Positions 17,041 to 26,897 of a stretch of DNA of 64,000 nt are shown here, piece after piece. The translations under genes and the position numbers were made by a program. Positions within the stretch are counted from its first letter, which is position 1; each line of letters begins with the position of its first letter. A model generated the notes under the pieces. It had not been told where the DNA came from, did no database searches, and worked only from the letters and a program-made list of their open reading frames with translations. Where the stretch lies: the NCBI RefSeq assembly GCF_901472535.1, contig NZ_LR590470.1, forward strand, positions 868,001 to 932,000. Direction: 5' to 3'. This DNA is from Sphingobacterium daejeonense (lineage in GTDB: Bacteria; Bacteroidota; Bacteroidia; Sphingobacteriales; Sphingobacteriaceae).

Positions 17041-17480
17041 GGTTTGTTGTTTTGGGTGGATGGTTTGGCGTACTGTAACTCATCAAAGCGTTTGAGCGCG
17101 CTTATCAGCAGAACACTGTCTGCGGCATTGAGGCTGTCCTTTTCAATGATGGACTGGATTACCTGTTGAATTTCGGACACCTCGCGCAGTGCATCATAGG
17201 TCTGGATTGCACCTGAGATTCCGATGTCCGCACCGATTGCCGGTGCTTTGGGGAATACAGGAATACCTTCCGGTTCCTTCACCCGCATAACGGTAAAGGC
17301 AAGGGTACCCGATAACAGGATACAGACCACCATCCCGGCAAAAATGGGAAATGGATAACGGTGCAGCAGCTTCCGGAAATAGGTTTGTGCCCTGTGGAAG
17401 TAACGTTGTATTCGGACAACGGTATCGCTCTGGCTGTTAGAATGAATTTTTCTGGACATTTTGTAGGTCTTTGTTTTCAA
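17037..17480 (-). CDS. TraL-position small membrane protein
   Basis: 147 residues from 17480 (MKTKTYKMSRKIHSN), or 140 from the ATG at 17459. It has one membrane segment near residues 47-67 (IFAGMVVCILLSGTLAFTV) and a helical C-terminal part. It overlaps the end of traK and is coupled to traM by a four-base overlap. Position alone suggests the TraL slot of CTnDOT-like clusters. The sequence itself is not distinctive enough to be sure. Confidence 0.6.
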   Translation of the reverse strand: MKTKTYKMSRKIHSNSQSDTVVRIQRYFHRAQTYFRKLLHRYPFPIFAGMVVCILLSGTLAFTVMRVKEPEGIPVFPKAPAIGADIGISGAIQTYDALREVSEIQQVIQSIIEKDSLNAADSVLLISALKRFDELQYAKPSTQNNKP

Positions 17481-18057
17481 GTGTCTTCCAACGGGTAATC
17501 AGTATCGCATGGGGGTTGTTGTCCGAGCGCATCTCCAAGTCGCTGAGATAACCTTCGGTCACCAGCGAGCGGACGATAGCCGAACTGCGGCGGTCGATCT
17601 TCTGCGTTCCATGATAGCGGAAGTATTTTCGCTGCATGTCGATGTGGATGCTGTCGGTGCGGATGGTCAGTACGGCACTGGAGGAGAGGATGGAATTAAA
17701 AAATCCTTTTTCCTTTAGATTGTTATACTGTAATGCCCCGCTCTCGTCGATCAGGTACATGGCCTGCTTCATCTGGTATTCCATGAAACGGTCGTCAGGA
17801 GTGAGTGAGAAAAATAGGGTGTGGAAGCGCCCGACATGGGATCGGTATTCCGCTTCCCGGTTCATCTGTATGTCGGTCTGTTTTGCAGGGATCGGTACAT
17901 TTGCCGCATCCATGACGTAGATGCTCCTTCGGGCATCGGCTACCTGCCGGTAGGCAAAGAACGAAACGCCGAGCACCATAATGACCGCCGCAATGAGGCA
18001 GCCTGCCGAGAGGAACGTTGCAAGGCGTATCTTGGATTCTATATTTTTAATGATCAT
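17437..18057 (-). CDS. traK: Conjugative transposon protein TraK (VirB8-like)
   Basis: 206 residues starting MIIKNIESKIRLATFLSAGC, with a single membrane helix at about residues 13-35 and a periplasmic domain containing RYHGTQKIDRRSSAIVRSLV and VTEGYLSDLEMRSDNNPHAI. This layout and sequence match TraK of Bacteroidota elements, a VirB8-like scaffold of the secretion channel. It lies ten bases downstream of traJ. Confidence 0.8.
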   Translation of the reverse strand: MIIKNIESKIRLATFLSAGCLIAAVIMVLGVSFFAYRQVADARRSIYVMDAANVPIPAKQTDIQMNREAEYRSHVGRFHTLFFSLTPDDRFMEYQMKQAMYLIDESGALQYNNLKEKGFFNSILSSSAVLTIRTDSIHIDMQRKYFRYHGTQKIDRRSSAIVRSLVTEGYLSDLEMRSDNNPHAILITRWKTLENKDLQNVQKNSF

Positions 18058-18066
18058 ATCTGAATG

Positions 18067-19207
18067 TTATTTTCCTTTGGTGAATGCTTTTGCGATCATG
18101 CGCGACATATTTGATGCACCCCTGCCCATGGTAGAAGCCGCTGATGAGATTCCTGATGTGGAGATGATCCAGGTACTTATGCTGGGCACGGTGAGCATGG
18201 TCAATGCCCCGATCACGTAGGTACATATGACGATACCAAATGACAATAGTCCGTTACTGGCAAATACGGTCAGCTTCTCCAGATCCGGTCCTGCTGTTCC
18301 CACCAGTGCCTGATACCGGGTGATCTCCGCTTCCATGGCGTAGTGCTGGAAAAGCGATGAGATATACATGACCAGATAGGCAATACCGGAATAGAGGTTG
18401 ACCGATACAAACCGTGCTATCCACGTACTGAAGGAGTCACGGAAGGCAGGGAGGACGCTGGCCGCAACGGAAAACGGGCCGAGTATGATTAAAACAGTCG
18501 AGAAGATAATCTGCACGATAAAGATGATATACACACAGATGCGCAGCAGCCATATGGCGAGTGTTTCGAATACGGAAGTTACCAGTAGTTGAAAACCGAT
18601 CTGCATACGGTTACGCATCTCAACGATAGGATTCCACACCTCGGCGAAGCCTTCCTTGACACTGGACTTGACGGACTCCCAAGCCTTACCGTACCATGTA
18701 TCTGCTTCGGTCTTCGCTGTCTCGGTCTCGGCCTGCACGGTGAGCAGCTGATCGGAAAGATCAACCATCAGTTTTGCCCGTTGCAAGCGAAGGTTGTTGA
18801 TCTCGGTCTGGCTGCCATCGAACATGGCCTCGGTCTTACTTGCCACGATGTCTGTTGGATAGGCGACAACGCGCGTGAATGTAGGCCACCAGAGGATGAC
18901 CAGAACAAGTCCGAATGGACGCAATAAAGGCATAACCTCCAGTTTCTTGTCCAGCGACATCATCTCATAAGCCTTAATGGCAAAAAAAGACAAGCATAAA
19001 AATGGCGCAGAGCGCCTGTGCGTCGGCAATGAAGGCATCGTAGTGTGTCCAGATGGTATTTTTCATCTGTTTTAGAAAATGCATCATGCCTTCTTCATAC
19101 GTGCCGTTTCCCTGTAGGAAGTTGACTTTGTCCCGGAAGTATTCGGGGACATCTACGGGCTGCCCCTGCATGGAGAAGCTACCGAAAAAAAAGTTAGTCA
19201 GGTTCAT
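18067..19207 (-). pseudogene. traJ: Conjugative transposon protein TraJ, one frameshift
   Basis: About 380 residues from the ATG at 19207 (MNLTNFFFGSFSMQGQPVDV). It is a polytopic inner-membrane protein of the VirB6-like TraJ family, with hydrophobic segments near ILWWPTF, TLAIWLLRICVYIIFIVQ and SGIAYLVMYISSLF. The frame breaks at the seven-A run 18982-18988. With six, MLVFFAIKAYEMM is continuous. The last residues overlap none of traK. The rest of the sequence is free of stops, so the frameshift may be an error. Confidence 0.8.
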
Positions 19208-19217
19208 ATGCAAGGTT

Positions 19218-20006
19218 TTAGAGTTTGGATTTGCTGAGTATATCGTCGGCAATCTGACGGTCGGTCTTACCCGTTGGAACAGCAATGGAGGGGTCTGAAA
19301 CCTTCGCCTTTTCGTTTGCCTTGGTCAGTGACAGGTACAGTTTTGCCCGGTTCTTCTTGGCTTCCCAAAGTGTCGACAGCTCACGGTATTCTGTAAGCAT
19401 CCGATGATAGGCCATGATGCGCGATCCACGGTCGAGGTTGGTGGTTCTGGCGGCATCGAGCCGCTCGGCAAGTGCCCTGCTTTCTTCGAGGTACCATTCC
19501 TTTACACCTGTACGCGTCAGGTAGTCCCGAACTTCTGCTTCTGCTCCGTCCATAGGGTCTACGTTCTGTCCATCGATCAGGGGACTGAACTCATGGCGGT
19601 AGTAGAGCTGCCATAGCGGATCTGCCACAGAGGCAACTCCGGCATAGTTAACCATTTCGGAAAGTGCGGTATTACGCAGCGTATCCGCATGTAGCTTATA
19701 GGCTTCTTCGGTATTCTTCATAGCGGCGACCATCAGCAACCGCTGTGTCTGCGGCCCAGCGGCACTGAGCGGACGGAGGTCGGTCTTGGGATAGTTGGGG
19801 TGCCACGCCCAGGTAAGCCAATATTGGTAATTGAGCCCGAGGAAGCCTTTGGTGGGCGTGAACTTCTTTCTGTCCCATTGCTTGAACACCATGCGTTCCT
19901 GCTGGTGTACGATGTGCTTATCGGTCTGCCTTTTTACGTTCTGTGCCTTGCTTTCTGTTATGGATAGCAATAGCAAACCCAGCCAGATGATCAGGGGTAT
20001 CTTCAT
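19218..20006 (-). CDS. Exported DUF5045-type transfer protein
   Basis: 262 residues starting MKIPLIIWLGLLLLSITESK, with a signal peptide cleaved near AQN. The mature part contains GFLGLNYQYWLTWAWHPNYP and a long helical C-terminal region (LTEYRELSTLWEAKKNRAKL). It resembles the DUF5045 proteins found beside traJ in these elements, whose function is unknown. It lies 11 bases upstream of traJ. Confidence 0.65.
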   Translation of the reverse strand: MKIPLIIWLGLLLLSITESKAQNVKRQTDKHIVHQQERMVFKQWDRKKFTPTKGFLGLNYQYWLTWAWHPNYPKTDLRPLSAAGPQTQRLLMVAAMKNTEEAYKLHADTLRNTALSEMVNYAGVASVADPLWQLYYRHEFSPLIDGQNVDPMDGAEAEVRDYLTRTGVKEWYLEESRALAERLDAARTTNLDRGSRIMAYHRMLTEYRELSTLWEAKKNRAKLYLSLTKANEKAKVSDPSIAVPTGKTDRQIADDILSKSKL

Positions 20007-20061
20007 GTCGATTGAATTAGAATTGATGGTTTAAAGGGATTGAAATCTGCTCTTGCAGATC

Positions 20062-20748
20062 TCAGTCTTTCAGGAGATTGAATTTGTATATGATATCGTC
20101 TACCAGACGCTTGTCGCGGTTGATGAAATCCCGATAGGGATTCAGGGTACGGAAGATGCCATTGAATTTAGCCCAATACATGGATCGGTGCATACTGAAC
20201 GCCAGCGCACGCATCACCCGGAGTTCGAGGACAATCTTGCGCAGAAGGGCTTCGCGCTTTTCATAATCCATCAGCACATTTTGCCCCTCTTTGATAACAA
20301 AATCGGATACCTCACTGACCAGATTTACTCCGCGGTTCTTCATCTGCCTGGCTACGTTCTCGGCAAAGAGCAGCAGGTGCGGTGCCCCTTTCGCCGTTTC
20401 CACCATGAGATTGCATTCACGGATGATGTCAGCACTGATCTGACCGATCTGGCGGACAGTAAGCCCACTGCGCAGGGCGCGGTCTACCTGCGTGAGCGAG
20501 CGATGGATCATATCCTGCACCATGACCACCGAACTGACGTTCAGGTTGATGTCATCCAGCCGGTTCTTAATGGTATTCAGATAGCTGTTGTGCGTAACTT
20601 CGGCAGCAGATCGGACAGCGGCATTCTCCCCTACAATGGCCAGATGCTTGGCATCGTAGACGATGGTCACATAACTCTGTGCATGGGTCTGTAGCCCCGT
20701 TAGCATTCCGCAGAGCAGCAATATTGTACATAGAATTTTCCTGTTCAT
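20062..20748 (-). CDS. Exported VirB5-position protein, paralog 1
   Basis: 228 residues with a signal peptide (MNRKILCTILLLCGMLTGLQTHA cleavage region) followed by an almost entirely helical mature part. It shares the ending LNPYRDFINRDKRLVDDIIY with its two upstream neighbours. Long helical exported proteins in this place of a type IV system resemble VirB5-type pilus-tip or adhesin subunits in layout only. It overlaps the upstream paralog by four bases. Confidence 0.6.
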   Translation of the reverse strand: MNRKILCTILLLCGMLTGLQTHAQSYVTIVYDAKHLAIVGENAAVRSAAEVTHNSYLNTIKNRLDDINLNVSSVVMVQDMIHRSLTQVDRALRSGLTVRQIGQISADIIRECNLMVETAKGAPHLLLFAENVARQMKNRGVNLVSEVSDFVIKEGQNVLMDYEKREALLRKIVLELRVMRALAFSMHRSMYWAKFNGIFRTLNPYRDFINRDKRLVDDIIYKFNLLKD

Positions 20749-21404
20749 TGCCTGATCTGCTTTAGTTTCGAAAGGATGTTCTCTACCAGTTGCCTGTCCC
20801 GGTTGACGAATTCTGAAAATGGGTTCATCGATTCCAGTACGCGCTTGCGGCTGGTGTAATACATATTTGCTGCCAGTCCCCGCGACGTTCCGGCTATACG
20901 CCGGAGTTCGGTCAGCACGTGGCCAAAGAGTAATTTTCGGTCACTTGACTTCATCTGGTTGATGTCGCCGATACTGATGGCAAGTGCATAGAGGTACTGA
21001 CTGAGTATGTAAGCTCTGTCTGCCAGATCAGCTTCCGTTCTATAAGCAAGCGCAATGAGCAGGGGATCATTTCCGGCCAGACGGATGATGGTTTCCTGTT
21101 GGCGCACAATGTCACTGATAATAGGTGCTGCCTGTAACCCGATCTGTGTGGCATCTATAGCCAGTCCCAGCGTGTTGAAGCGGCTTTGTAACCTGCGGTA
21201 CTTTTCCTTAAGATCCGACATTTTGGATCGGTTCACTTCTTCATTTGCTGTGGTCAATGCCTGCCTGTTGCGAGCGGTGTTCTGGCGCTGGTTCTCGTCC
21301 TTGCTATGCTGAACCAACTGATGCAGCAGCTCGACGTTCAGTTGCGCATGTGCAAAGGGGACGATGGTCAGCACCAATAGCCCTAAAAGGATTATCGTTC
21401 TCAT
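20745..21404 (-). CDS. Exported VirB5-position protein, paralog 2
   Basis: 219 residues with a signal peptide (MRTIILLGLLVLTIVPFAHA) and a helical mature part containing LKEKYRRLQSRFNTLGLAID. It ends MNPFSEFVNRDRQLVENILS, collinear with the ends of the genes on either side. It overlaps both neighbours by four bases, so the trio is probably translated as a coupled set. The function is unknown. An adhesin-like channel-tip role is only an inference from position. Confidence 0.6.
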   Translation of the reverse strand: MRTIILLGLLVLTIVPFAHAQLNVELLHQLVQHSKDENQRQNTARNRQALTTANEEVNRSKMSDLKEKYRRLQSRFNTLGLAIDATQIGLQAAPIISDIVRQQETIIRLAGNDPLLIALAYRTEADLADRAYILSQYLYALAISIGDINQMKSSDRKLLFGHVLTELRRIAGTSRGLAANMYYTSRKRVLESMNPFSEFVNRDRQLVENILSKLKQIRQ

Positions 21405-22060
21405 TGTTTCAGGTATTTGGCGTTACGGATAATATCGTCGGCGATGCGCTTGTCAAGGTTTATAAAGCCTGCATAGGGATTCAGTGAATTTAGAATTCCG
21501 CGCTGCTTTGCCCAATACATAGATCGGTACATGCCATAGGCTACTCCGCGCAAAATTGTCATCTCTGTGACGATACGGTTGAGCAATTTGGCACGCTCAC
21601 CCGAATCCATGAGGTTTTGCCCTCCACCACGTGTGACGAAACTGGTGACCTCTGCGGCAAGTGCGGTAGCTCGGCTCTTAAACTCCCGGGCACCTTCTTC
21701 TGCAAAGAGTAGCAGCACGGGATTGCTACCGGCAAGATCCATCGCCTTGTTCACGTCTCGCACGATATCTGTACTGATCTCACTGATGTGCTTAATGGCC
21801 AATAGGTTCCGGACAACGGCTGAGACCTCACTGAGCCCCTTGTAGATTTTGTCCTGTAGGTCATTGACAATGACCAGCTGTCCGGTCACAGCCAACTGTC
21901 CGCGCTGGATCAGCGTAAGGTTATTGTTGGTGGTATTGAGCTGTCCATTGATTACGCCGGCATGGACACCGGTTGCTGCGGCCACCGCGGGGTCGATGTA
22001 TATCTGGGCATGGAGCCGTGTTCCCAGCAGCAAGGCTATGAATAAAAATAGTGTTCGCAT
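21401..22060 (-). CDS. Exported VirB5-position protein, paralog 3
   Basis: 219 residues with a signal peptide (MRTLFLFIALLLGTRLHAQI), a short alanine-rich N-terminal part and helical repeats. It ends LNPYAGFINLDKRIADDIIR. It is more similar to paralog 1 (IVNDLQDKIYKGLSEVSAVV against VVMVQDMIHRSLTQVDRALR) than to paralog 2. It is first of the trio and directly follows the VirB4-type ATPase gene. Confidence 0.6.
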   Translation of the reverse strand: MRTLFLFIALLLGTRLHAQIYIDPAVAAATGVHAGVINGQLNTTNNNLTLIQRGQLAVTGQLVIVNDLQDKIYKGLSEVSAVVRNLLAIKHISEISTDIVRDVNKAMDLAGSNPVLLLFAEEGAREFKSRATALAAEVTSFVTRGGGQNLMDSGERAKLLNRIVTEMTILRGVAYGMYRSMYWAKQRGILNSLNPYAGFINLDKRIADDIIRNAKYLKQ

Positions 22061-22087
22061 GGTTAAGTCTGCTAAGGATGAATGATG

Positions 22088-24569
22088 TTATTGTGCCGGT
22101 GCAGGCAAAGGTTCCCCTACTTGGTTGACCTTGGCAACGAAACTACCGAGTCCAAGTCCGCTGGTTTCCATGTCGGCGACGAATGCGTTGAGTGCTTTCG
22201 GATAGGAACCATATACGCGGACGTAAATCTGCACCGCATTCTTCTCCGGTTTTTTCAGTCGTGTAGGTGAGATACTGGAAGATCGAGACCTCTACGCCAT
22301 AGACTTCCCCGGTCGTGCCGCGACGGATATAGACTTCCTTGAACCTACCTCTTCCGTCTTTGTTTTCCAGCTGGTTTATCGTGAATATCTTGCGGCGCTC
22401 GGTATCGGTAATGGAAAGGAGTTTGGCAATGGCATCGTAATTCTCCTGAAATTTACTCTGGTCAAGCAGGCAGATGGTATCTGAATTGGCAAGGATACTA
22501 TCCTTTACGATGGGATTGCCAAGGATATCGCCGAGTTCCTGTGTTACCACGATGACCTCACCCCAAAACTTTCTGACGGTTTTATATAAATAAAGGATAT
22601 AACCCGCCATGAGCGGACTCGCAATGGCTTTCCATGCTTCCTCAATGATGAGGGCTTTACGCCTGTCTTTGCGGTGCCGCATCTTTTGCAGGAAGACATC
22701 CATAATCGATAATGTGACAATGGGAAACAGAGTGCGATTTCCCTTAATATTGTCAATTTCAAACACTATAAAGGGCGCGCTGAACAGGGATTGGTCTGTC
22801 GCTTCGTTCAGAAGTGTCCCGAATTCCTGACCGGTGTGGAATTTGCTGAGTACATAGCGGTACTCGTCCAGATCGAAGGGCACCTTTTCCGTTTCCCTTA
22901 TCTCGCGTATCTTTTCTACCGAATAAGCGTAGAAGGTATCGAAGTTGAGCTTCTCGGGGCGCCCTGGATTTTGAGGGCCTGGATCGAGCCAGAAAAATTC
23001 ATAGTAGTAGGACGAGATAACGTTGGATATCACGGTATCCTCGATCTGGGTCAATTGTCCTTTGGCACCTTTCCACAGCAAGGCGACGAGCGTCTTCAGG
23101 AAGTCCTTTTTCTCAAGATTAAATTCCTTTTTTTGATAGGGCAAAGGGATTCATCGAGATGGGTTTGTCCTCGGTATAGGTTATGTACTTTCCTCCGTAA
23201 TAACTACATAGTCCTTGGTAACTATCTCCCGTGTCGACGATGACCACGTCCATGTTATAAAGGCAGTACTGCTCAACCGAGCGCATTCATAAAAAAAGAT
23301 TTTCCAGATCCCGACGGGCCAAGTGCAAATTTCGACCGATTGTTCAACCGGCCGGTGGTCAGATCTGCCGGGTCAATGCCAACGGGAATGCCCTGACGGT
23401 CTGTGAAGCGGATCAGAAAGTCGGATTTTTCATCGGTCTGCATCGATTCCTTAAAAAGCAGACAGATGGCTGCATCCGATGTGGTCAGGAACCAGTCGTA
23501 CTTTTTCAGTTCAATCCCGTTGCCGGGTAATGCTGCCCGGAACAGTTCCAGCTGTTATAGGCATTGCGTGATGGGATGATGCCCTGCTGAAATAGCGCGG
23601 CCTCGATGAAGTTGGCGGCTTTGCCTATTTTATCGGTCTGTGCACATAGGACAATATTGAAGTGTGCGTTGACGAGCAACTGGTTTTCGCGTGCTACGTC
23701 TACCAAGAGCTGGTCAATGTCCTCTACGCAGATGTGGTTGGCCGGATCGGGTACGCCCGAATGGCGCTTGCGCTTTAATTCAAGCTTGCTCAGAGTGAGC
23801 TGCTGACCGGGGATTTCGATAAGCTGGTTATAGACGATGCAGCGGTAATCGGGGACATGATGCAGGAAGGATAGGTTATCTACTGGAAAATTCCGCAGGT
23901 TCCGGCCGTCCTGCTTGTGCGTGTAGGTGCCGACAGTTTCGGGCAAGTCGATGGTATCGGTGTTGATCAGGCTGATGCTCCGCACTGCCCGGTCGCCCAT
24001 ACCTAATTGCCTTTCGCCTGCCATTACATTCTCCAGAGCGATATGTGGGGAGGTAAAATCCATTCCCAGCATGCGGGATACATAATGGTGGATCTCCCGT
24101 TCGTTGAGTCTCTGCGGTTGCATCCCGGCTCCCGATAGGAGATCGTGCACCTTATCGATGTTCTGCCTGAAATCGAGGAGCATCCGAGGGTCATAAACAT
24201 AGAAGGCTCCCTTTTTGACCTGTCTGGTGATGGTCAGGTAGGTTTCGATCTGGGTATACTCGCGGCCATGGAAATGTTCATTGTATTTCTGTTGCAGGAA
24301 CTCGGTTGTCGTACCGCCCTGATAGATGTTACGGGAGAACACGTCCTGCTTTTGGATGATGTGACCTTCTCCGAGGATCTTGATCAGGTTGAGCAGCAGG
24401 CTATGGTAGGTGTTGTAGGGTTCGGGGTCTGCCCGTATTGCATGACCGGATTGCGTATGTGGAATATAACGGAGAAATCCCCTCTTTCACCATAGAGAAG
24501 GGCTTCGCCGTTATCCTCATCAATGCCGGTGTAGGGCATTTTAAATGCTGTCTTTCGATGGGTTTGCAT
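22088..24569 (-). pseudogene. traG: VirB4-type conjugation ATPase (TraG family), six frameshifts
   Basis: About 827 residues, starting MQTHRKTAFKMPYTGIDEDN and ending GEPLPAPAQ at 22088. It is the cytoplasmic ATPase that powers the secretion channel in Bacteroidota elements. Walker A is GPSGSGKS (near 23315) and Walker B is KALIIEEAW (near 22640). Six length differences break it, near 24435, 23550, 23275, and 23128-23134 (seven T), 22250-22255 (six T), with one further weak spot near the start. Each is cured by adding or removing one base, and no other stop codons interrupt it. Confidence 0.85.
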
Positions 24570-24849
24570 AGGTGTTCTTTAGGTGTACGGGATGGATGGT
24601 TATGCCTTTATTACGGGTTTTCTCGTGCAGGCCGTTCTTCTGGCGCTGGAAGGTCAGGAAAAGTCCGGCGGCGATCAGGGCAATGGTAACGGTGCCGCCC
24701 AGGTACATATTAGTGAGTGCACCCAGCAGGCCGCCACCGACCAGTCCCAATAAGAGGGAGCCGATACCCCAACCGATGAATTTTCCTTTGAACCCCCGGT
24801 ACACAAGAGGCCGCTGGAGCCCCTTGTATATGGAGTATCTGCGGATCAT
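24541..24849 (-). CDS. traF: Conjugative transposon protein TraF (DUF4133)
   Basis: 102 residues starting MIRRYSIYKGLQRPLVYRGF, with two membrane helices (about residues 25-45 and 50-68). The N-terminal YKGLQRPLVYRGFKGKFIGW is typical of DUF4133/TraF. The family has the size and topology of VirB3. It overlaps the ATPase gene start by 29 bases and TraE by one base. The order E-F-G matches CTnDOT-like clusters. Confidence 0.85.
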   Translation of the reverse strand: MIRRYSIYKGLQRPLVYRGFKGKFIGWGIGSLLLGLVGGGLLGALTNMYLGGTVTIALIAAGLFLTFQRQKNGLHEKTRNKGITIHPVHLKNTYANPSKDSI

Positions 24850-25163
24850 TAGACGCCGAAGAAGGCTTTGATAACCACCGAAACAAGTACCAAGAACAGG
24901 CAGGAACCCAGCCAGCCCATCAATTCTTTATTGATATCCTGATCTCCCGAGTTCCATTTGATGTACACGCGCACACCTCCCACGATCCCGACTACCGCGC
25001 CAATGGCCAGCGTGAGTGTTGCCACGGGATCTACATAACTGGTCAGAGAGGAAGTTGCTGCATTGATACCGGTTGTGCCGCCGCCGGTCTGCGCAAGAAG
25101 GTTCTGGGCTGCCATCATTATGATTGCAGTAGAAGCGAACAGTTTTTTTGTCTTTACTGTCAT
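24849..25163 (-). CDS. traE: Conjugative transposon protein TraE (DUF4134), copy 1
   Basis: 104 residues starting MTVKTKKLFASTAIIMMAAQ, with a signal-like first helix, then two membrane helices (PVATLTLAIGAVVGIVGGVR and LGSCLFLVLVSVVIKAFFG). This is the DUF4134 family, VirB2-like in size and topology and thus a candidate pilin. GGVRVYIKWNSGDQDINKEL between the helices is characteristic. A second copy lies immediately upstream. Confidence 0.85.
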   Translation of the reverse strand: MTVKTKKLFASTAIIMMAAQNLLAQTGGGTTGINAATSSLTSYVDPVATLTLAIGAVVGIVGGVRVYIKWNSGDQDINKELMGWLGSCLFLVLVSVVIKAFFGV

Positions 25164-25196
25164 AGAAAAGAAGAATTAAAAGGGTTAAAAAATGGA

Positions 25197-25514
25197 TTAA
25201 TGAATCCCGTAGAGGGCTTTAAGGAAGGCACCGACAAGAGTCAGAAAGAGACAGGAAAAAAACCAGCCCATAACCTGTGCGTCGATGTGTTGATGTTTGC
25301 CGGACTGCCAGTTGGTATATATCCGCAGTCCGCCAACGATTCCGCTGATGGCTCCGATAACCAGTACCAGATCCGAGAGACTGAAATACCAGCGGTTCAT
25401 CTCCCCGGATACTTTGTAGAATTCGGAGATGCCCGGTTGGGCATCTACCAGTAGTGGCAGGGTACAGAAAAGGACGGCTTGTACCGTCCTTGTTAGCAAT
25501 CTGTTTTTGCTCAT
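25197..25514 (-). CDS. DUF4134 protein, copy 2 (TraE-like)
   Basis: 105 residues starting MSKNRLLTRTVQAVLFCTLP, with the same topology as TraE: a signal-like helix, VLVIGAISGIVGGLRIYTNW, then FFSCLFLTLVGAFLKALYGI. It is clearly paralogous to the neighbouring copy but diverged, so both are probably retained with different roles, for example major and minor subunits. It lies 33 bases upstream of copy 1. Confidence 0.8.
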   Translation of the reverse strand: MSKNRLLTRTVQAVLFCTLPLLVDAQPGISEFYKVSGEMNRWYFSLSDLVLVIGAISGIVGGLRIYTNWQSGKHQHIDAQVMGWFFSCLFLTLVGAFLKALYGIH

Positions 25515-25519
25515 TGTGT

Positions 25520-25876
25520 TTAATATGGGATGGCACGTGTATGTTCGATCAGGTCACCTTTTGCCAGACTGAACAGCTGTTTCAACCCAACAGCCCCGGT
25601 GGCATGGATAATCGCGGAAGCGATGTTCTGTTGACCGTTTTTTCCCACAGGAGGCTGTGGTACTTCCCGTGGTTCAGGTTCAGGTGGGACGACGGGTTCG
25701 GGTTCCTCTTGATAGTCGATGAGCTGCGGCTCGGTGTGTTCTTCAAAAAAAAGGATTTCATCATTGTCTTGGGAGGCTGGTGGCTTGCGGGTAATCAGCA
25801 AATCGAACAATAGGTTGAGTCCGTAATAGGCGGCATAGGCCAATGTGAGGGTAAGCAGAAAAGTTGTCCAGTTCAT
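25520..25876 (-). CDS. Small membrane-anchored transfer-region protein
   Basis: 118 residues starting MNWTTFLLTLTLAYAAYYGL, with one N-terminal membrane helix, an acidic proline- and glutamate-rich linker (EPEPVVPPEPEPREVPQPPV) and a short helical C-terminal part. Its start overlaps the gene upstream by four bases. It stands in the TraC/TraD slot of related clusters. I do not recognise the family itself. Confidence 0.6.
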   Translation of the reverse strand: MNWTTFLLTLTLAYAAYYGLNLLFDLLITRKPPASQDNDEILFFEEHTEPQLIDYQEEPEPVVPPEPEPREVPQPPVGKNGQQNIASAIIHATGAVGLKQLFSLAKGDLIEHTRAIPY

Positions 25877-26250
25877 AGTTCTGTTTTTTTAAGGGTTTCT
25901 TGGATGTGAGCAGCCAGCCAGGGATGCTGCCCGAGGTATTGATGGAGGCTGTACACAATGAAGCGGTTCATGTCGATGCCCTTTGCGAGCTTGATTCTTT
26001 TTAGCAGGTTCATCGTCCTGCTGTCCACGCGGATGAGACTTTTTTCCTTGCCTTCCAACTGGAAGGATTCCAGTGCCTGAAAAAACGCTTGTGCTTCAGT
26101 CTCATTGGAAGCCGTTTTTGGCGGTTTCTTTCGTTTTTCCACCGGAGGTGGTTTGGCAACCTGTTTTTGTTCCTTTGGTTGTGGGTTTTCTGTTTCGCCG
26201 TTTCGGAGCTTTTCCCGTAATTGGTCGGCGAGTGATTTTATTTCGTTCAT
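25873..26250 (-). CDS. TraB-position protein (DUF3408-like)
   Basis: 125 residues starting MNEIKSLADQLREKLRNGET. A basic, proline-rich N-terminal half leads into a C-terminal ribbon-helix-helix-like region (LIRVDSRTMNLLKRIKLAKG, then RFIVYSLHQYL). This resembles the DUF3408/TraB proteins encoded directly after the ParA-like TraA. It overlaps that gene by four bases. DNA binding is plausible but not shown. Confidence 0.6.
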   Translation of the reverse strand: MNEIKSLADQLREKLRNGETENPQPKEQKQVAKPPPVEKRKKPPKTASNETEAQAFFQALESFQLEGKEKSLIRVDSRTMNLLKRIKLAKGIDMNRFIVYSLHQYLGQHPWLAAHIQETLKKTEL

Positions 26251-26882
26251 TTCTTATGCTCCTTTGCCAGATGGGTCGTGTAGATGATGTCCAGTACAGG
26301 CAGTACCACGGGCAGGACGATGGCTGGTGTGTGGATCGTGTCCACACGTTGGAAGTCTATCCGATCAGCAATCCCGGGGGTTACCGTTCCGAAGTTTGTC
26401 ATCACCTTATCTACTTCTATACGCGTATTATAGCGCACGGTGGTCTTGATCCGGTTAGGTATGAATACGATGGGTGCTCGGTTGTTGATTTTCCCGGCAA
26501 CCATTGCAAACAGCAGCGTAGAATCCACCGAGAATTCGTCGTAGTTGAACGGGCAGAGGATGAGGTCTCCCGATAGGATGACAGGGATCAGGCCGTCGTC
26601 GTCCATCTTTCCGGGTAGGTCGATCAGCACAATTTCATCGGGATTTTTGGTGAGTACTTTTAAGAGCATCGGAAAATGGGCAAGGTCTGCCGGAATGACC
26701 TCATAGGGATCCTCATTTTCCAATACCCTGGCTTTTTCATATTTGGCTGATACGGACTGCTGGTAGTCCATATCCAGCACGGTCACTTTCCGGCCGTGTT
26801 TGGCAGTGAGGTAGTTGGCAAGCAACAGCGTGAGCGTGCTCTTTCCTGCGCCTCCTTTCTGGTTTCCTATCAATATGACCAT
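26247..26882 (-). CDS. traA: ParA-family ATPase (TraA)
   Basis: 211 residues starting with the deviant Walker A motif MVILIGNQKGGAGKSTLTLL. Further ParA features are VLDMDYQQSVSAKYE and IVLIDLPGKMDDDGLI. Such proteins partition or position DNA. In Bacteroidota conjugative elements a ParA homologue heads the tra operon and is called TraA. It lies 15 bases downstream of the relaxase and is coupled to the next gene by overlap. Confidence 0.85.
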   Translation of the reverse strand: MVILIGNQKGGAGKSTLTLLLANYLTAKHGRKVTVLDMDYQQSVSAKYEKARVLENEDPYEVIPADLAHFPMLLKVLTKNPDEIVLIDLPGKMDDDGLIPVILSGDLILCPFNYDEFSVDSTLLFAMVAGKINNRAPIVFIPNRIKTTVRYNTRIEVDKVMTNFGTVTPGIADRIDFQRVDTIHTPAIVLPVVLPVLDIIYTTHLAKEHKK

Positions 26883-26897
26883 AATGTGGTTTTTGGG

